Assembly: GCA_900541505.1 (NCBI GenBank)
Contig: UQKK01000002.1
Coordinates: forward strand, 122,939-186,938
Direction: 5' to 3'
Length of the DNA stretch: 64,000 nt
Origin: an uncultured Ruminococcus sp.
GTDB taxonomy: Bacteria; Bacillota; Clostridia; Lachnospirales; Lachnospiraceae
The notes under the pieces were generated by a model. That model was not told the DNA's origin. It searched no databases and was given only the letters and a program-made list of their open reading frames with translations. The translations under genes were made by a program, and so were the position numbers. This document shows, one piece after another, positions 50,123 through 58,136 of the stretch. Position 1 is the stretch's first letter. Each line of letters opens with the position of its first letter.

Positions 50123-52003
50123 TTATCTTACATGCATCGCCGGATGTACCGGTTTCCCGTGTCCGAAAAAGCGGTCGTACCACACAAGGAAAATGTATAC
50201 GGTCCAGATTTTACGGCTGTTGTCTGTCTTCTCATTTGTATGTCTGCCGTTTTTGTGGTCGTCCAGCATTTTCAGAAGTAAATCTGTGTGGAAAAACTTC
50301 TTCGCCGCCTCGGATGAGAACATCTCTCTCACCTGCTCATAATACTTGTCTTCCCTCAGCCATACACGAATCGGTATGGGGAAGCCCAGTTTCTTCTTCT
50401 CCGCCGTCTTGCTGCGGATAACCTTCTCCGCCGCTCCCCGGAGCGCCACCTTTGTCTTCGGCGCCCGCACTTTGTAATCAAGCGGCAGGGTCTCTGCCAG
50501 TTCCAGCACCTTCTTATCCAAAAACGGCACCCGAACTTCCAGGGAATTTGCCATCCCCATCTTATCCCCCTTCATGAGGATATCATGCACCAGCCACAGA
50601 TGGAGGTCCACATACTGCATCTTGGTCACTGCATCCTTGTCCTTCACCCTGTCATACAGAGGGCGGGTCACCTTCTGGATACCCGGCTTGCATCCCTTTT
50701 TAAGAATCTTATCTGCCTCCCGCTCAGTAAAGATATTAGTGGCGTTGGCAAAATACCGCTCCTCCAATGTCTTTCCGTGGCGCATAAGGAATCCCCTTCC
50801 CTTCACACCTCTGGGAAGACAGTACTCCGCAAATTTCCCGAGAAATCTCCTGATGAAGAAAGGAATCCGATTGAAGCTTAAATGCTCCAGAGGCTCACAG
50901 TAGATATTGTAGCCGCCGAAGAGCTCGTCAGACCCCTCCCCGGAGAGCACTACCTTGACCTTCTTGGATGCCTCCTCACTTAAGAAATACAGGGCAATCG
51001 CCGCCGGGTCCGCCACCGGCTCGTCCATATAGTACTGAATATCGGAAAGTCTGTCCCAGTACTCGTCAGGAGTGATGACTTTGGCGTCATTTTCCATGTG
51101 GATGCTCGCCGCGAACTCCTTGGCATCCTGAATCTCGCTGTATTTCCCCTCATCAAATCCCACTGTAAACGTGTGGTCCACCTGCCCTAAATAGGTCAGA
51201 TAACTGGAATCCACGCCGCTGGATAAATAAGAAGCCACCTCCACATCACTGATTTTGTGCTTCTCCACAGATTCCTTCATGACCGCTTCTACTTCTTCCA
51301 CCACTTCCTCGAAGGACTTCTTCGTGTCCCCGGTAAAATGAGGCTCAAAATAGCGGACAATGTCCATCTTCCCATTTTCATAGGTGAAGTAGTGTCCCGG
51401 CTGGAGGCAGAACACCCCTTTAAAAAAGGTCTCGTTGGTGGGAACAAACTGGAAAGACAGATAATTTCCCAGCGCTTCCTCGTTGAACACCTTGTCAAAC
51501 TTCGGATGCTCTAAGAAAGATTTAATCTCCGAGCCGAACATCAGCGTATCGTTCATCTGCGCGTAGTAAAGCGGCTTGATTCCGAAAATATCCCTCGCCG
51601 CAAACAGCTTCTTTTTCTTTGTATCCCAGATGGCGAACGCGTACATCCCCCGCAGCCTGTCAAGGAGCTTCTCGCCCCACTGTTCATACCCGTGCACCAG
51701 GGTCTCGGAATCAGTGTTGGACACGAACACATGCCCCGCTTCCACCAGTTCTTCTCTCAGTTCCTGATAATTGTATATCTCCCCGTTGAACACCAGCACC
51801 AGACTTCTATCTTCATTATATAAGGGCTGGTCCCCCACTGCGGAGAGGTCTATTATGCTCAGCCTGCGAAATCCCAGAGCCGCATCCGCATCTACATATT
51901 TCCCTTCGCTGTCCGGTCCCCGATGCACAATGGTATTCATCATCTGCACGAGTACCTCTTCTCTATTTTCCACTTCTCCGACAAATCCTGCAAAACCACA
52001 CAT
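50123..52003 (-). CDS. asnB: glutamine-hydrolysing asparagine synthetase
   Basis: 626 residues. N-terminal glutaminase with Cys2 as nucleophile after Met removal (MCGFAGF), RGPDSEG and NGEIYNYQELR; C-terminal synthetase with the ATP pyrophosphatase loop SYLSSGVDSSYL and LSGEGSDELFGGYN. Length is normal for AsnB-type enzymes. I used the ATG at 52003 because the cysteine must be residue 2; a longer start at 52033 would bury it. It sits upstream of the FtsW-like gene, so one promoter may drive both. It may serve amino acid supply or amidate cell-wall precursors in some relatives. Confidence 0.95.
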   Translation of the reverse strand: MCGFAGFVGEVENREEVLVQMMNTIVHRGPDSEGKYVDADAALGFRRLSIIDLSAVGDQPLYNEDRSLVLVFNGEIYNYQELREELVEAGHVFVSNTDSETLVHGYEQWGEKLLDRLRGMYAFAIWDTKKKKLFAARDIFGIKPLYYAQMNDTLMFGSEIKSFLEHPKFDKVFNEEALGNYLSFQFVPTNETFFKGVFCLQPGHYFTYENGKMDIVRYFEPHFTGDTKKSFEEVVEEVEAVMKESVEKHKISDVEVASYLSSGVDSSYLTYLGQVDHTFTVGFDEGKYSEIQDAKEFAASIHMENDAKVITPDEYWDRLSDIQYYMDEPVADPAAIALYFLSEEASKKVKVVLSGEGSDELFGGYNIYCEPLEHLSFNRIPFFIRRFLGKFAEYCLPRGVKGRGFLMRHGKTLEERYFANATNIFTEREADKILKKGCKPGIQKVTRPLYDRVKDKDAVTKMQYVDLHLWLVHDILMKGDKMGMANSLEVRVPFLDKKVLELAETLPLDYKVRAPKTKVALRGAAEKVIRSKTAEKKKLGFPIPIRVWLREDKYYEQVREMFSSEAAKKFFHTDLLLKMLDDHKNGRHTNEKTDNSRKIWTVYIFLVWYDRFFGHGKPVHPAMHVR

Positions 52004-52064
52004 ATCTGTTTGTCTCCTCACTATTCTCGTCAAATTCTTCTGCTATGTTCTTATAATCTTAATT

Positions 52065-52093
52065 ATTATAGCCTCTTTTATTGTGAAACACAA
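52065..52093 (-). promoter_or_regulatory. asnB promoter
   Basis: TTGTGT (52093-52088), a 17-bp spacer and TATAAT (52070-52065), about 55 bp before the start of translation. Confidence 0.6.
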
Positions 52094-52121
52094 CAAAATT
52101 TTCTGCCCATAGGACCTTTCT

Positions 52122-52139
52122 CCTGCCCGGAGGGCTTTT
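52122..52139 (+). repeat. 18-bp repeat, copy 2
   Basis: Identical to 19599-19616 (CCTGCCCGGAGGGCTTTT), again with the terminator-like GCCC-GGA-GGGC core. Confidence 0.7.
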
Positions 52140-52182
52140 CTTCTATAAGGATAGTTCTCTGGACTATCCTTATAGAAGAAAA
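52136..52182. repeat. 20-bp perfect inverted repeat next to the 18-bp repeat
   Basis: A perfect 20-bp stem (arms 52136-52155 and 52163-52182, core CTATAAGGATAGT / ACTATCCTTATAG) with a 7-base loop, between the tRNA terminator and the asnB promoter. The function is unknown. Confidence 0.8.
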
Positions 52183-52217
52183 AGAGCCTGACTTCCTCAT
52201 GGAAAATCAAGCCCTCT
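52178..52217 (-). terminator. tRNA-Pro terminator
   Basis: On the minus strand AGAGGGCTTGATTTTCC (52217-52201) pairs with GGAAGTCAGGCTCT (52196-52183) with two bulges, loop ATGA, followed by a U-run. It is seven bases after the tRNA. Confidence 0.65.
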
Positions 52218-52223
52218 TGCTTA

Positions 52224-52298
52224 TCGGGGTGACAGGATTCGAACCTGCGACCTCACGGCCCCCAGCCGTGCGCTCTAACCAAACTGAGCCACACCCCG
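52224..52298 (-). tRNA. tRNA-Pro (anticodon GGG)
   Basis: 75 bases including the discriminator A. Acceptor stem CGGGGTG with CACCCCG; D-arm GCTC/GAGC; anticodon stem CACGG/CCGTG with loop CTGGGGG, anticodon GGG; T-arm GCAGG-TTCGAAT-CCTGT. CCA is not encoded and must be added after transcription. It reads the proline codon CCC. Confidence 0.96.
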
Positions 52299-52383
52299 GC
52301 GACTTTTCTATTATATATAATTTTTCTCCAAAAGTAAAGAGAAACCTTTTATTTTTCTCCCAGAACCTTTTTTTCTTTTTTTC

Positions 52384-52394
52384 CATACTATAAT
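52384..52394 (+). promoter_or_regulatory. possible sporulation promoter -10 before cotJABC
   Basis: CATACTATAAT resembles the -10 of sigma-E or sigma-G promoters (and a sigma-A TATAAT), but the preceding pyrimidine-rich stretch has no clear -35 for any of these. The sigma class is unresolved. Confidence 0.35.
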
Positions 52395-52427
52395 ACTGTA
52401 AAGTTTTCAGGAAAGGAGCAATCGCAA

Positions 52428-52766
52428 ATGGCGAATTGTCAGAACCCGAACCATATGGGCTTAAACAGGCAGACAGCGGCAAGAAATCCGCATATGCAGC
52501 GCGCAGGCAGCGGTTCACCCCGCTCTGCCTCCATGCCATGCACATCCTGTCCTTCTTCCATGCCCCGCACTTCTGAGAGGGCGCGTTCTTCTTTTGGCTG
52601 TCCCGGACAGCCCTGTGCCCCTGTAGATAGCATGCCCCTCGCAATGGCATATGTTCCCTGGCAGCAATGGCAGAATATTTACGAGATATGCCGGGGCTTT
52701 CAGAGAGGGACGATTTTTGAAGATTTGGATAAACCATTCCATGGAAGAGGAGGGTGTAATCGATGA
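52428..52766 (+). CDS. cotJA: spore coat protein CotJA
   Basis: 112 residues. The C-terminal half MAYVPWQQWQNIYEICRGFQRGTIFEDLDKPF is the CotJA domain. The N-terminal half is low-complexity, rich in Ser, Pro and Cys (six cysteines by residue 65), longer than in Bacillus and possibly cross-linked in the coat. GGAAAGGAG lies before the ATG. First gene of the three-gene cotJ operon; the stop overlaps the cotJB start by four bases. Confidence 0.92.
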   Translation: MANCQNPNHMGLNRQTAARNPHMQRAGSGSPRSASMPCTSCPSSMPRTSERARSSFGCPGQPCAPVDSMPLAMAYVPWQQWQNIYEICRGFQRGTIFEDLDKPFHGRGGCNR

Positions 52767-53032
52767 ACGGACAGCTTAACAGAAAGGAATTATTGAATCA
52801 TATCAACCAGGTCAGCTTCGCTGTTGACGATGTAAAACTGTATCTCGACACCCATCCGTGCGACCAGCAGGCGCTCGTCTATTTCCAGGAGTACAGCCGC
52901 ATGCGCAACAAGGCGCTGAAAGAATATGCCGCACAGTACGGTCCGTTGACCATCGACACTGCCGCAGAGTCCTGCACAGACAGATGGAACTGGATAAATG
53001 AACCATGGCCGTGGCAGGAAGGAGGATGTTAG
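52763..53032 (+). CDS. cotJB: spore coat protein CotJB
   Basis: 89 residues with the CotJB pattern: LLNHINQVSFAVDDVKLYLDTHPCDQQALVYFQEY near the start, then RNKALKEYAAQYGPLTID and a C-terminal WNWINEPWPW. It is required with CotJA for CotJC placement in Bacillus. The AGAGGAGG before its ATG is within cotJA. One base separates its stop from the cotJC start codon. Confidence 0.94.
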   Translation: MNGQLNRKELLNHINQVSFAVDDVKLYLDTHPCDQQALVYFQEYSRMRNKALKEYAAQYGPLTIDTAAESCTDRWNWINEPWPWQEGGC

Positions 53033-53033
53033 T

Positions 53034-53651
53034 ATGTGGGGTTATGAAAAAAGATTACAGTATCCGGTAAAAATTACGCAGACCAACCCGAAGATTGCGC
53101 AGATTATCATCTCCCAGTTCGGCGGACCCGATGGAGAGCTTGCCGCTTCCATGCGCTATCTCTCACAGCGCTATACTATGCCATACAAAGAAGTGACCGG
53201 CATCCTCACAGATATCGGCACGGAAGAGTTGGCACACATGGAGATGATATGCGCCATCGTCTACCAGCTCACAAAAAATCTGACGCCGGAGGAAATCGAA
53301 AAATCCGGTTTCGGGAATTACTATGTAGACCACACACTGGCGCTCTGGCCACAATCCGCGGGCGGCACGCCCTGGACCGCTACCTATTTCCAGTCCAAAG
53401 GCGACCCCATCACCGACCTGCACGAGGATATGGCTGCGGAACAGAAGGCCCGCACAACCTATGACAATATTTTAAGGCTCGTAAAAGACCCGGAAGTCTG
53501 CGACCCCATCCGCTTCTTACGCGAAAGGGAAATCGTACACTACCAGCGTTTCGGTGAAAGTCTCCGTATCGTCCAGGATAATCTGGACAGCAGGAACTTC
53601 TACGCCATCAACCCGGAATTTGATATCCGTCAGGACTCAAGCCGCAGATAA
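53034..53651 (+). CDS. cotJC: spore coat manganese catalase CotJC
   Basis: 205 residues of the manganese catalase fold: EKRLQYPVKITQTNPKIAQIIISQFGGPDGELAASMRYL, then the metal-ligand helices with TEELAHMEMICAIVYQL, DMAAEQKARTTYDNIL and REREIVHYQRFGE. It detoxifies hydrogen peroxide in the coat and may serve as a structural protein. I chose the ATG at 53034, after GGAGG; a start at 52998 would be inside cotJB. Last gene of the operon, followed by a terminator. Confidence 0.96.
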   Translation: MWGYEKRLQYPVKITQTNPKIAQIIISQFGGPDGELAASMRYLSQRYTMPYKEVTGILTDIGTEELAHMEMICAIVYQLTKNLTPEEIEKSGFGNYYVDHTLALWPQSAGGTPWTATYFQSKGDPITDLHEDMAAEQKARTTYDNILRLVKDPEVCDPIRFLREREIVHYQRFGESLRIVQDNLDSRNFYAINPEFDIRQDSSRR

Positions 53652-53723
53652 GCCTTTTTCTCTGTACACCGCACAGCATAAACGAGGATATCTGTGCTGC
53701 CTATGGCAGAGCGCACCACATGG

Positions 53724-53754
53724 AAATTGCCGCTTTTTACAACAGCGGCAATTT
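53724..53754 (+). terminator. cotJABC terminator
   Basis: AAATTGCCGCT (53724-53734) pairs with AGCGGCAATTT (53744-53754), followed by TCCTACATACTTTT. Confidence 0.75.
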
Positions 53755-53798
53755 TCCTACATACTTTTCCACACCTCTTTTGCTTGCGCCAAAGACCT

Positions 53799-54014
53799 TT
53801 AATTTCTTTCATCCGAGTAACCTATCAGAAAGTCTGTCGTCACTCCGAACATCTCTGCTAAGAGTATCAATACGTCAAATCCGCATTCCCTCTTTCCTTT
53901 TTCATAGTTGCCTATCGCCTGTCTTGTTACACCAATACAGTTTGCCAGCATTTTCTGGGAAATTCCATACTCCATCCTCAGCATCTTGAGCCTCTCCGCA
54001 AATTTATTCTGCAT
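53799..54014 (-). CDS. small Xre-type helix-turn-helix regulator
   Basis: 71 residues, just one HTH domain: FAERLKMLRMEYGISQKMLANCIGVTRQAIGNYEKGKRECGFDVLILLAEMFGVTTDFLIGYSDE. The recognition helix is VTRQAIGNYE. It has no sensor domain; regulated genes are unknown. It follows the LytTR gene on the same strand (66-bp gap), so they may share a transcript. Confidence 0.9.
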   Translation of the reverse strand: MQNKFAERLKMLRMEYGISQKMLANCIGVTRQAIGNYEKGKRECGFDVLILLAEMFGVTTDFLIGYSDERN

Positions 54015-54080
54015 GACTGCACCTCTTCTCTATTATATCATGAGTAGGCTCCCGGCAAACAGTCCTATCTTTCCGCCTTT

Positions 54081-54386
54081 TTATCCTCTGTAGCTGCGAA
54101 GCTTCAATCTCTGCTTCAGTTCTTTCCCCACACGTTCCGTATATGTGCAGTGTATCTCTTCATCGAAGTATAAAACACGTTTCTTTGTGTCAATCTTGCG
54201 GACCAAATTCAGATTCACCAAAGTGGAAGACCTTGTCTTAAAAAAATCCTGCAGCCGTTCCTGATGCAAGGTCTTAATATCCGCATGAAGTTTACCTTCG
54301 CCATTTTTAGTGATGACTTCACAGTAATGTGTAGATTTGATTGTCTGGATATAATAGATATCTTCAATCTGTACTTTCATCCACAT
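54081..54386 (-). CDS. LytTR DNA-binding domain protein without receiver
   Basis: 101 residues covering one LytTR domain: VQIEDIYYIQTIKSTHYCEVITKNG, then LHADIKTLHQERLQDFFKTRSSTLVNLNLVRKIDTKKRVLYFDEE and the C-terminal YTERVGKELKQRL. There is no receiver or membrane domain. An in-frame stop 22 codons upstream of the ATG shows that a longer version is not possible here, and GAGG stands five bases before the start. The promoter region carries a Spo0A-type box. A DNA-binding role is likely; targets are unknown. Confidence 0.85.
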   Translation of the reverse strand: MWMKVQIEDIYYIQTIKSTHYCEVITKNGEGKLHADIKTLHQERLQDFFKTRSSTLVNLNLVRKIDTKKRVLYFDEEIHCTYTERVGKELKQRLKLRSYRG

Positions 54387-54478
54387 TTTGTCCTCGTCGA
54401 GGACATAGATATGCGTTGTATTTTCCGTGACCGTTTCCTCCCTTGGCTCTCATTTTCCGAGAATCACCACCTAAACCT

Positions 54479-54536
54479 AATATAAGATACTACATTTTCG
54501 GATACCAATGGGGATTTTTTCATTTTTTGTCGAAAA
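54479..54536 (-). promoter_or_regulatory. LytTR gene promoter with a Spo0A-type box
   Basis: TTGGTA (54508-54503), an 18-bp spacer and TATATT (54484-54479). About 17 bp upstream of the -35 lies TTTTGTCGAAAA (54525-54536), a full Spo0A box (TTTGTCGAAA), placed as for an activated promoter. Confidence 0.55.
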
Positions 54537-54582
54537 TTGTCATAATTTACCTGTTTTTCTGTGCGGTACCTTTGAACAGTAT

Positions 54583-54645
54583 AAAAAGAGGACCTGTATC
54601 CAGGTGCTTTTTGCCACGCGGCATCTCGCACCCGCACAGGTCCTC
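54583..54645 (-). terminator. branched terminator of the HtrA gene
   Basis: A perfect 10-bp closing stem, GAGGACCTGT (54588-54597) with ACAGGTCCTC (54636-54645), encloses smaller stems (GGTGC/GCACC; GCCGCGTGGC). On the minus strand UUUUUAU follows. Confidence 0.7.
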
Positions 54646-54695
54646 ATTTTGAGACTCTTCACCCACTCGCCCTGCCATTTCGCAGAAGTTCCCGC

Positions 54696-56000
54696 TTAGC
54701 TCAGAGTGACGTCTATTTCCTCTTCGGTATATTCTCCATTGTTTTCCGGTATCTGCACCGTCAATGTCACGGTGTCCCCTTTCGCGTAATACTGCAGTTC
54801 ATTTTTCAGCCCTTCCATATTGCTGACCGTGGAACCGTTGATTCCCGTAATGATACAGCCTTTTGTCATGCCCGCCTCGTCAGCGCCGCCGTTCCTTGTT
54901 ACTTCAGAGACATAGACACCTGTCGGCATATTGAACTGCTGGGAATACTCGTCTGTGACATCAAATCCTTTGATGCCAATCATTCCCTGGTCATCCTCAT
55001 CGACCTTTGTCTTTGTCTTCTGATTCATCAAATCAGTGATGATATCCGACACATCGCTGATAGGGATTGCATATCCAACGCCTTCCACTGTCTCTCCTAC
55101 CAGTTTGGAGGAATTGATGCCAATCACTTCACCGCTGGCATTTACCAGCGCACCGCCGCTGTTGCCCGGATTAATCGCCGCATCGGTCTGAATCAGCATA
55201 ACGTCATCTTCACTTGTCTCCTCACTTGCCGCTGCTTCTCCGTTCGCCTGCGAACTGGAACGATTTGTGGCACTGATAACTCCTGTAGTTACAGACTGCC
55301 CGTATCCGAGAGCATTTCCGATGGCAATCGCCGGTTCGCCCACTTTAAGCTTTGTCGAATCTCCGAGTTTCGCCACAGAGATAGCATCCTTTGTATCATC
55401 AGATATTGATTTCAGCGGAACTGCAATGACCGCCAAATCGTGGGCAGAATCGGTGCCTTTGAGATTTGCCTCCACGCTGGAGCCGTCATAGAAGGTTACG
55501 GTCAGTGTCTCACTTCCCGACACCACATGATTGTTCGTCACAATTAAAAGTTCCGAATCATTCTGGGAAATGATAATTCCGGTGCCCGCGCTCTCACTGT
55601 TCTGCTCATACACGCCGCCGAAAAAGTCCTGCACCTGCTGTACACTCATATTGGTGATAGACACGATGGAGGGCATCACATTTTCTACGATATCCGACAC
55701 ATCCGATGTCACCACGCTGGAGGTCTGAGTCAGGGAGGCATTGTTCTTCACCTGATTGGAGGAAGCTGTGATTGAACCTCCGGAGGATTCATTCCATCCC
55801 AGAATTTTATTCCCCACGATATTTGCAGACATAAACGTCGCACTGGAGACAAGTCCGAACAAAAGCGCCAGTCCTGTCACTGCGACAGCTTTCGGCATTT
55901 TCTTTTTCGGCTTTTTATTTCCGTTATTTCCAGTATCATGATTGTACTGGAAATTTTGCGGCTCATTCTGCGGATTGTAATAATTATATTGATTTTCCAT
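54696..56000 (-). CDS. HtrA-like membrane-anchored serine protease with PDZ domain
   Basis: 434 residues. An Asn/Tyr/Gln-rich cytoplasmic start (MENQYNYYNPQNEP), one membrane helix (about 38-60), a Ser/Thr linker, then a trypsin-like domain with His in VTNNHVV, Asp in SAHDLAVIAV and Ser in NPGNSGGALVN, and a PDZ domain (about 325-425; GVYVSEVTRNGGADEAGMTKGCIITGINGS). It degrades damaged exported proteins at the outer membrane face. Single-gene unit between glmS and the LytTR gene. No CssR-type site was recognised upstream. Confidence 0.93.
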   Translation of the reverse strand: MENQYNYYNPQNEPQNFQYNHDTGNNGNKKPKKKMPKAVAVTGLALLFGLVSSATFMSANIVGNKILGWNESSGGSITASSNQVKNNASLTQTSSVVTSDVSDIVENVMPSIVSITNMSVQQVQDFFGGVYEQNSESAGTGIIISQNDSELLIVTNNHVVSGSETLTVTFYDGSSVEANLKGTDSAHDLAVIAVPLKSISDDTKDAISVAKLGDSTKLKVGEPAIAIGNALGYGQSVTTGVISATNRSSSQANGEAAASEETSEDDVMLIQTDAAINPGNSGGALVNASGEVIGINSSKLVGETVEGVGYAIPISDVSDIITDLMNQKTKTKVDEDDQGMIGIKGFDVTDEYSQQFNMPTGVYVSEVTRNGGADEAGMTKGCIITGINGSTVSNMEGLKNELQYYAKGDTVTLTVQIPENNGEYTEEEIDVTLS

Positions 56001-56092
56001 GAAAGATTCCTTCCTTCTTTTATTTTATGTTCCTATCATAGCCGACTTTTGTGACAAATTTGTGTTTTATTGTTTAACAAAGTCTGAAACCG

Positions 56093-56135
56093 AAAAAAGG
56101 AGAATACTGCCCCGCCTTTTGGCACAGTATCCTCC
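56093..56135 (-). terminator. glmS terminator
   Basis: On the minus strand GGAGGATACTG (56135-56125) pairs with CAGTATTCTCC (56109-56099), followed by six U. Confidence 0.85.
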
Positions 56136-56161
56136 TTCTATACTTTCCTGCTATGTGATTT

Positions 56162-57988
56162 CTATTCTACTGTGACCGATTTCGCCAGGTTTCTCGGCTT
56201 ATCTACATCACAGCCTCTGCCAACGGAAATATAATACGCGAACAACTGCAGAGGAATGATTGCCAGGGAGTTTGCGAAAAATCTGTTTGTCTCCGGAATA
56301 TAGATGACATAATCCGCCGCACGTTCCACCTCATCGTTCCCTTCATTTGTCACTGCCAGCACAAAGGCGCCGCGGGTGCTCACTTCTACCATATTGCTTA
56401 TCATCTTCTTATACAAATCCTTCTGCGTCAGAACCGCCGTCACCAGCGTTCCGTCCTCGATAAGCGAAATGGTGCCGTGCTTGAGTTCTCCGGCAGCGTA
56501 TGCCTCAGAGTGGATATAGGAAATCTCTTTTAATTTCAGAGAGCCCTCCAGGGATATGGCGTAATCAATTCCCCTTCCGATGAAAAACACCTGGTGTGCC
56601 GCAAGGTAGCGGTTAGCAAATTTCTGTATCTTTCCTTTATTGTTCAAAAGCAGCTCCACCTGCTCCGGAAGGCGCTTCAAATCCTCGATATATTCCTCCA
56701 CCTGACTTTCCGTCACTGTGCCTTTTACCCTGCCGAATTTGATTGCCAGCAGGTAGAGGGCAATGAGCTGGCTGGAATATGCCTTGGTGGTCGCCACAGC
56801 AATCTCCGGTCCCGCCCAGGTGTACATCACATTGTCTGCTTCCCTGGCGATGGAACTTCCCACCACATTGACGATTCCCAGTACCTTCGCCCCTTTCTCC
56901 TTGGACTCACGCAGGGCTGCCAGGGAATCCGCCGTCTCACCGGACTGGCTGATGACAATGACCAGTGTCCCCTCATCCAGGATGGGATTGCGGTAACGAA
57001 ATTCGGATGCCAAATCCACTTCCACCGGAATCCGGGACATTCCCTCAAAGACATACTTTCCGGTCACACCCGCATGGTATGCAGACCCGCAGGCTACAAT
57101 CATAATCTTGCGGATATCCTTGATTTCTTCATCCGTCATATTCAGTTCTTCTATCACAATCTCGTTTTTCTTGATGCGTGGAGAAAAGGTATCCATAATC
57201 GCCTTGGGCTGCTCGTACATCTCCTTTAACATGAAGTGCTCGTATCCGCCCTTTTCTGCCGCGTCCACATCCCAGTCGATATGGGTGGATTCCTTCTCAA
57301 TGGGCTCTTCATCCACATTGAAGAACTCCATCGTATCCTTCTCCATGCGCACAATCTCTTCATTTTCGATAAAATATACATCTCTTGTGTATTTCAGGAC
57401 CGCAGGCACATCGGATGCGATGATGCACCCTTCTTTTGTATGTCCCACGATAAGCGGGCTGTCCTTGCGGACCGCATACAGCTCATCCGGAAAATCCCGG
57501 AAAATGATGCCCAAAGCATAGGACCCTTCCATACGGTGCATGACCTTTGTGATTGCCCGCAGTGGGTTCCCGTCATAATAATAATCCAGAAGGTGGGCGA
57601 TGACTTCTGTATCCGTATCTGAAATAAATTCATACCCTTTTCCAATCAGCTTCTTCTTCAGCTTCAGATAATTCTCAATGATGCCGTTGTGCACCACTGC
57701 AATGCTCCCACTCTTATTCAGATGCGGATGTGCATTTGTATTGGAGGGTTCCCCGTGAGTCGCCCATCTTGTATGTCCAATCCCCAGTTCACCCGGCAGT
57801 GTCTCTCCGTCATGGGTCAGCTCCTCCAGCACTTTCAGCCTTCCCTTCGCCTTTGTCATATTAATCTCTGTTCCGTCAAACACTGCGATTCCCGCTGAAT
57901 CGTAGCCGCGATACTCCAGCTTTGACAATCCGTCCAGCAGGACAGGCGCTGCCTGTCTGTCCCCGATGTATCCAACAATACCGCACAT
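56162..57988 (-). CDS. glmS: glutamine-fructose-6-phosphate aminotransferase
   Basis: 608 residues. It makes glucosamine-6-phosphate, the first step to UDP-GlcNAc and peptidoglycan. Cys2 nucleophile (MCGIVGYIG), LEYRGYDSAG, GHTRWATHG and the N-terminal glutaminase; then two SIS sugar isomerase domains (CGSAYHAG, ISQSGETADS; FIGRGIDYAIS, LKLKEISYIHSEAYAAGELKHG) and the C-terminal DKPRNLAKSVTVE. The ATG at 57988 gives the needed N-terminal cysteine. There is no glmS ribozyme in its leader, unlike in many Firmicutes. It supplies the cell-wall genes around it. Confidence 0.97.
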   Translation of the reverse strand: MCGIVGYIGDRQAAPVLLDGLSKLEYRGYDSAGIAVFDGTEINMTKAKGRLKVLEELTHDGETLPGELGIGHTRWATHGEPSNTNAHPHLNKSGSIAVVHNGIIENYLKLKKKLIGKGYEFISDTDTEVIAHLLDYYYDGNPLRAITKVMHRMEGSYALGIIFRDFPDELYAVRKDSPLIVGHTKEGCIIASDVPAVLKYTRDVYFIENEEIVRMEKDTMEFFNVDEEPIEKESTHIDWDVDAAEKGGYEHFMLKEMYEQPKAIMDTFSPRIKKNEIVIEELNMTDEEIKDIRKIMIVACGSAYHAGVTGKYVFEGMSRIPVEVDLASEFRYRNPILDEGTLVIVISQSGETADSLAALRESKEKGAKVLGIVNVVGSSIAREADNVMYTWAGPEIAVATTKAYSSQLIALYLLAIKFGRVKGTVTESQVEEYIEDLKRLPEQVELLLNNKGKIQKFANRYLAAHQVFFIGRGIDYAISLEGSLKLKEISYIHSEAYAAGELKHGTISLIEDGTLVTAVLTQKDLYKKMISNMVEVSTRGAFVLAVTNEGNDEVERAADYVIYIPETNRFFANSLAIIPLQLFAYYISVGRGCDVDKPRNLAKSVTVE

Positions 57989-58034
57989 AAGTATTTGCTC
58001 CCTTCGCCTATTTCTATTTTTCACTACGGGACAT

Positions 58035-58063
58035 ATTGTAACAAATTTCATCCCTGTTGTAAA
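58035..58063 (-). promoter_or_regulatory. glmS promoter
   Basis: TTTACA (58063-58058), a 17-bp spacer and TACAAT (58040-58035), about 45 bp upstream of the start. Confidence 0.7.
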
Positions 58064-58065
58064 TC

Positions 58066-58110
58066 AAAAAAAGCAAAACAGCCCAGTTTTCCTCATTCTG
58101 GACTGCTTTG
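58066..58110 (-). terminator. terminator of the cohesin-domain protein gene
   Basis: On the minus strand CAAAGCAGTCCAG (58110-58098) pairs with CTGGGCTGTTTTG (58086-58074) with two G-U pairs, followed by a run of U. Confidence 0.8.
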
Positions 58111-58136
58111 CCCTGCTTTTAATTGTTAAGTCTTTT

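Larger units (their letters stand above)
54387..54695. other. intergenic region between LytTR gene and HtrA gene
   Basis: 309 bp without a gene. From left to right: LytTR leader, its promoter and Spo0A-type box (to 54536), a short AT-rich stretch, then the complex terminator of the HtrA gene (54588-54645) and about 50 bp with no further signal. Confidence 0.65.

Noticed and set aside
49531..50421. 296-codon plus-strand frame across the FtsW repeat tail
   Set aside because: Its apparent repeats (RPHCPHGLG) are only the reverse reading of the 36-bp repeats coding the FtsW-type tail.
52207..52737. 176-codon minus-strand frame covering tRNA-Pro and cotJA
   Set aside because: It runs through the tRNA gene and antisense to cotJA; no independent support.
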